A stretch of DNA of 14,849 nucleotides from NCBI GenBank assembly GCA_030632405.1, contig DAOVUU010000014.1:1-14849 (forward strand). The letters are read 5' to 3'. The position numbers were made by a program, and so were the translations under genes. The notes beneath the pieces are model-generated. The model saw only the letters and a program-made list of their open reading frames with translations. It was not told the origin of the DNA and did no database searches. This DNA is from Desulfobulbaceae bacterium (GTDB lineage Bacteria; Desulfobacterota; Desulfobulbia; Desulfobulbales; Desulfocapsaceae). Shown in pieces: positions 14,841 to 14,849 of this stretch (the first letter of the stretch is position 1; the number at the start of each line of letters is the position of its first letter).

Positions 14841-14849
14841 ATGATTGAC
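14841..14849 (+). CDS. possible start of the next gene (three codons)
   Basis: The window ends with ATG ATT GAC preceded by GAGAG at 14831–14835, a weak ribosome binding site at a usable distance. The structured leader candidate directly upstream makes a start here reasonable. Nothing can be said about the product. Confidence 0.25.

Overview
The window is dominated by one long plus-strand operon (424–11879) for a respiratory complex I that has no NADH-oxidising arm. The order is nuoA-B-C-D-H-I-J-K, then three genes where nuoL would be expected, then nuoM-N. nuoE, nuoF and nuoG are absent from the window, and nuoD runs straight into nuoH. The moderate-to-low GC content, the 11-subunit-like layout and the MrpD-type antiporter subunits suggest an anaerobic, possibly sulfate-reducing or disproportionating bacterium of the Desulfobacterota (perhaps near Desulfobulbales). 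This placement is inferred from gene content and style, not from a marker gene.

Layout: 1–123 is the N-terminus of a divergent LysR-type regulator (minus strand). 124–423 is a shared regulatory region with a candidate nuo promoter and an imperfect dyad. 424–11879 is the nuo operon, with short gaps, ATGA/TGATG overlaps and a clear ribosome binding site before most genes. 11910–11940 is a strong intrinsic terminator. 11952–12140 is a non-coding repeat-like element with terminal inverted repeats, a central 55-bp palindrome and short flanking direct repeats. 12243–13493 encodes a Ste24-type M48 membrane protease. 13720–14706 encodes a membrane-anchored coiled-coil protein of unknown function. 14707–14849 holds a potentially structured RNA leader and perhaps the first codons of another gene.

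How the genes work together: NuoB, C, D and I form the quinone-reducing peripheral arm, with cluster N2 in NuoB and two 4Fe-4S clusters in NuoI. NuoA, H, J and K form the membrane heel. Four antiporter-like proteins are encoded instead of the usual three: a 492-residue MrpD-like protein, a 596-residue NuoL/MrpD-like protein with a C-terminal lateral-helix extension, NuoM and NuoN. An 84-residue two-helix membrane protein sits between the first two and is translationally coupled to both. Without NuoEFG the complex must take electrons from something other than NADH through this locus (reduced ferredoxin is a reasonable guess), or borrow an input module encoded elsewhere.

The most interesting feature is this replacement of nuoL by a three-gene block, which suggests a complex I with an extra or alternative ion-pumping unit. 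The 596-residue member has Asn200 where the other three antiporter-like subunits have the transmembrane-helix-7 lysine.
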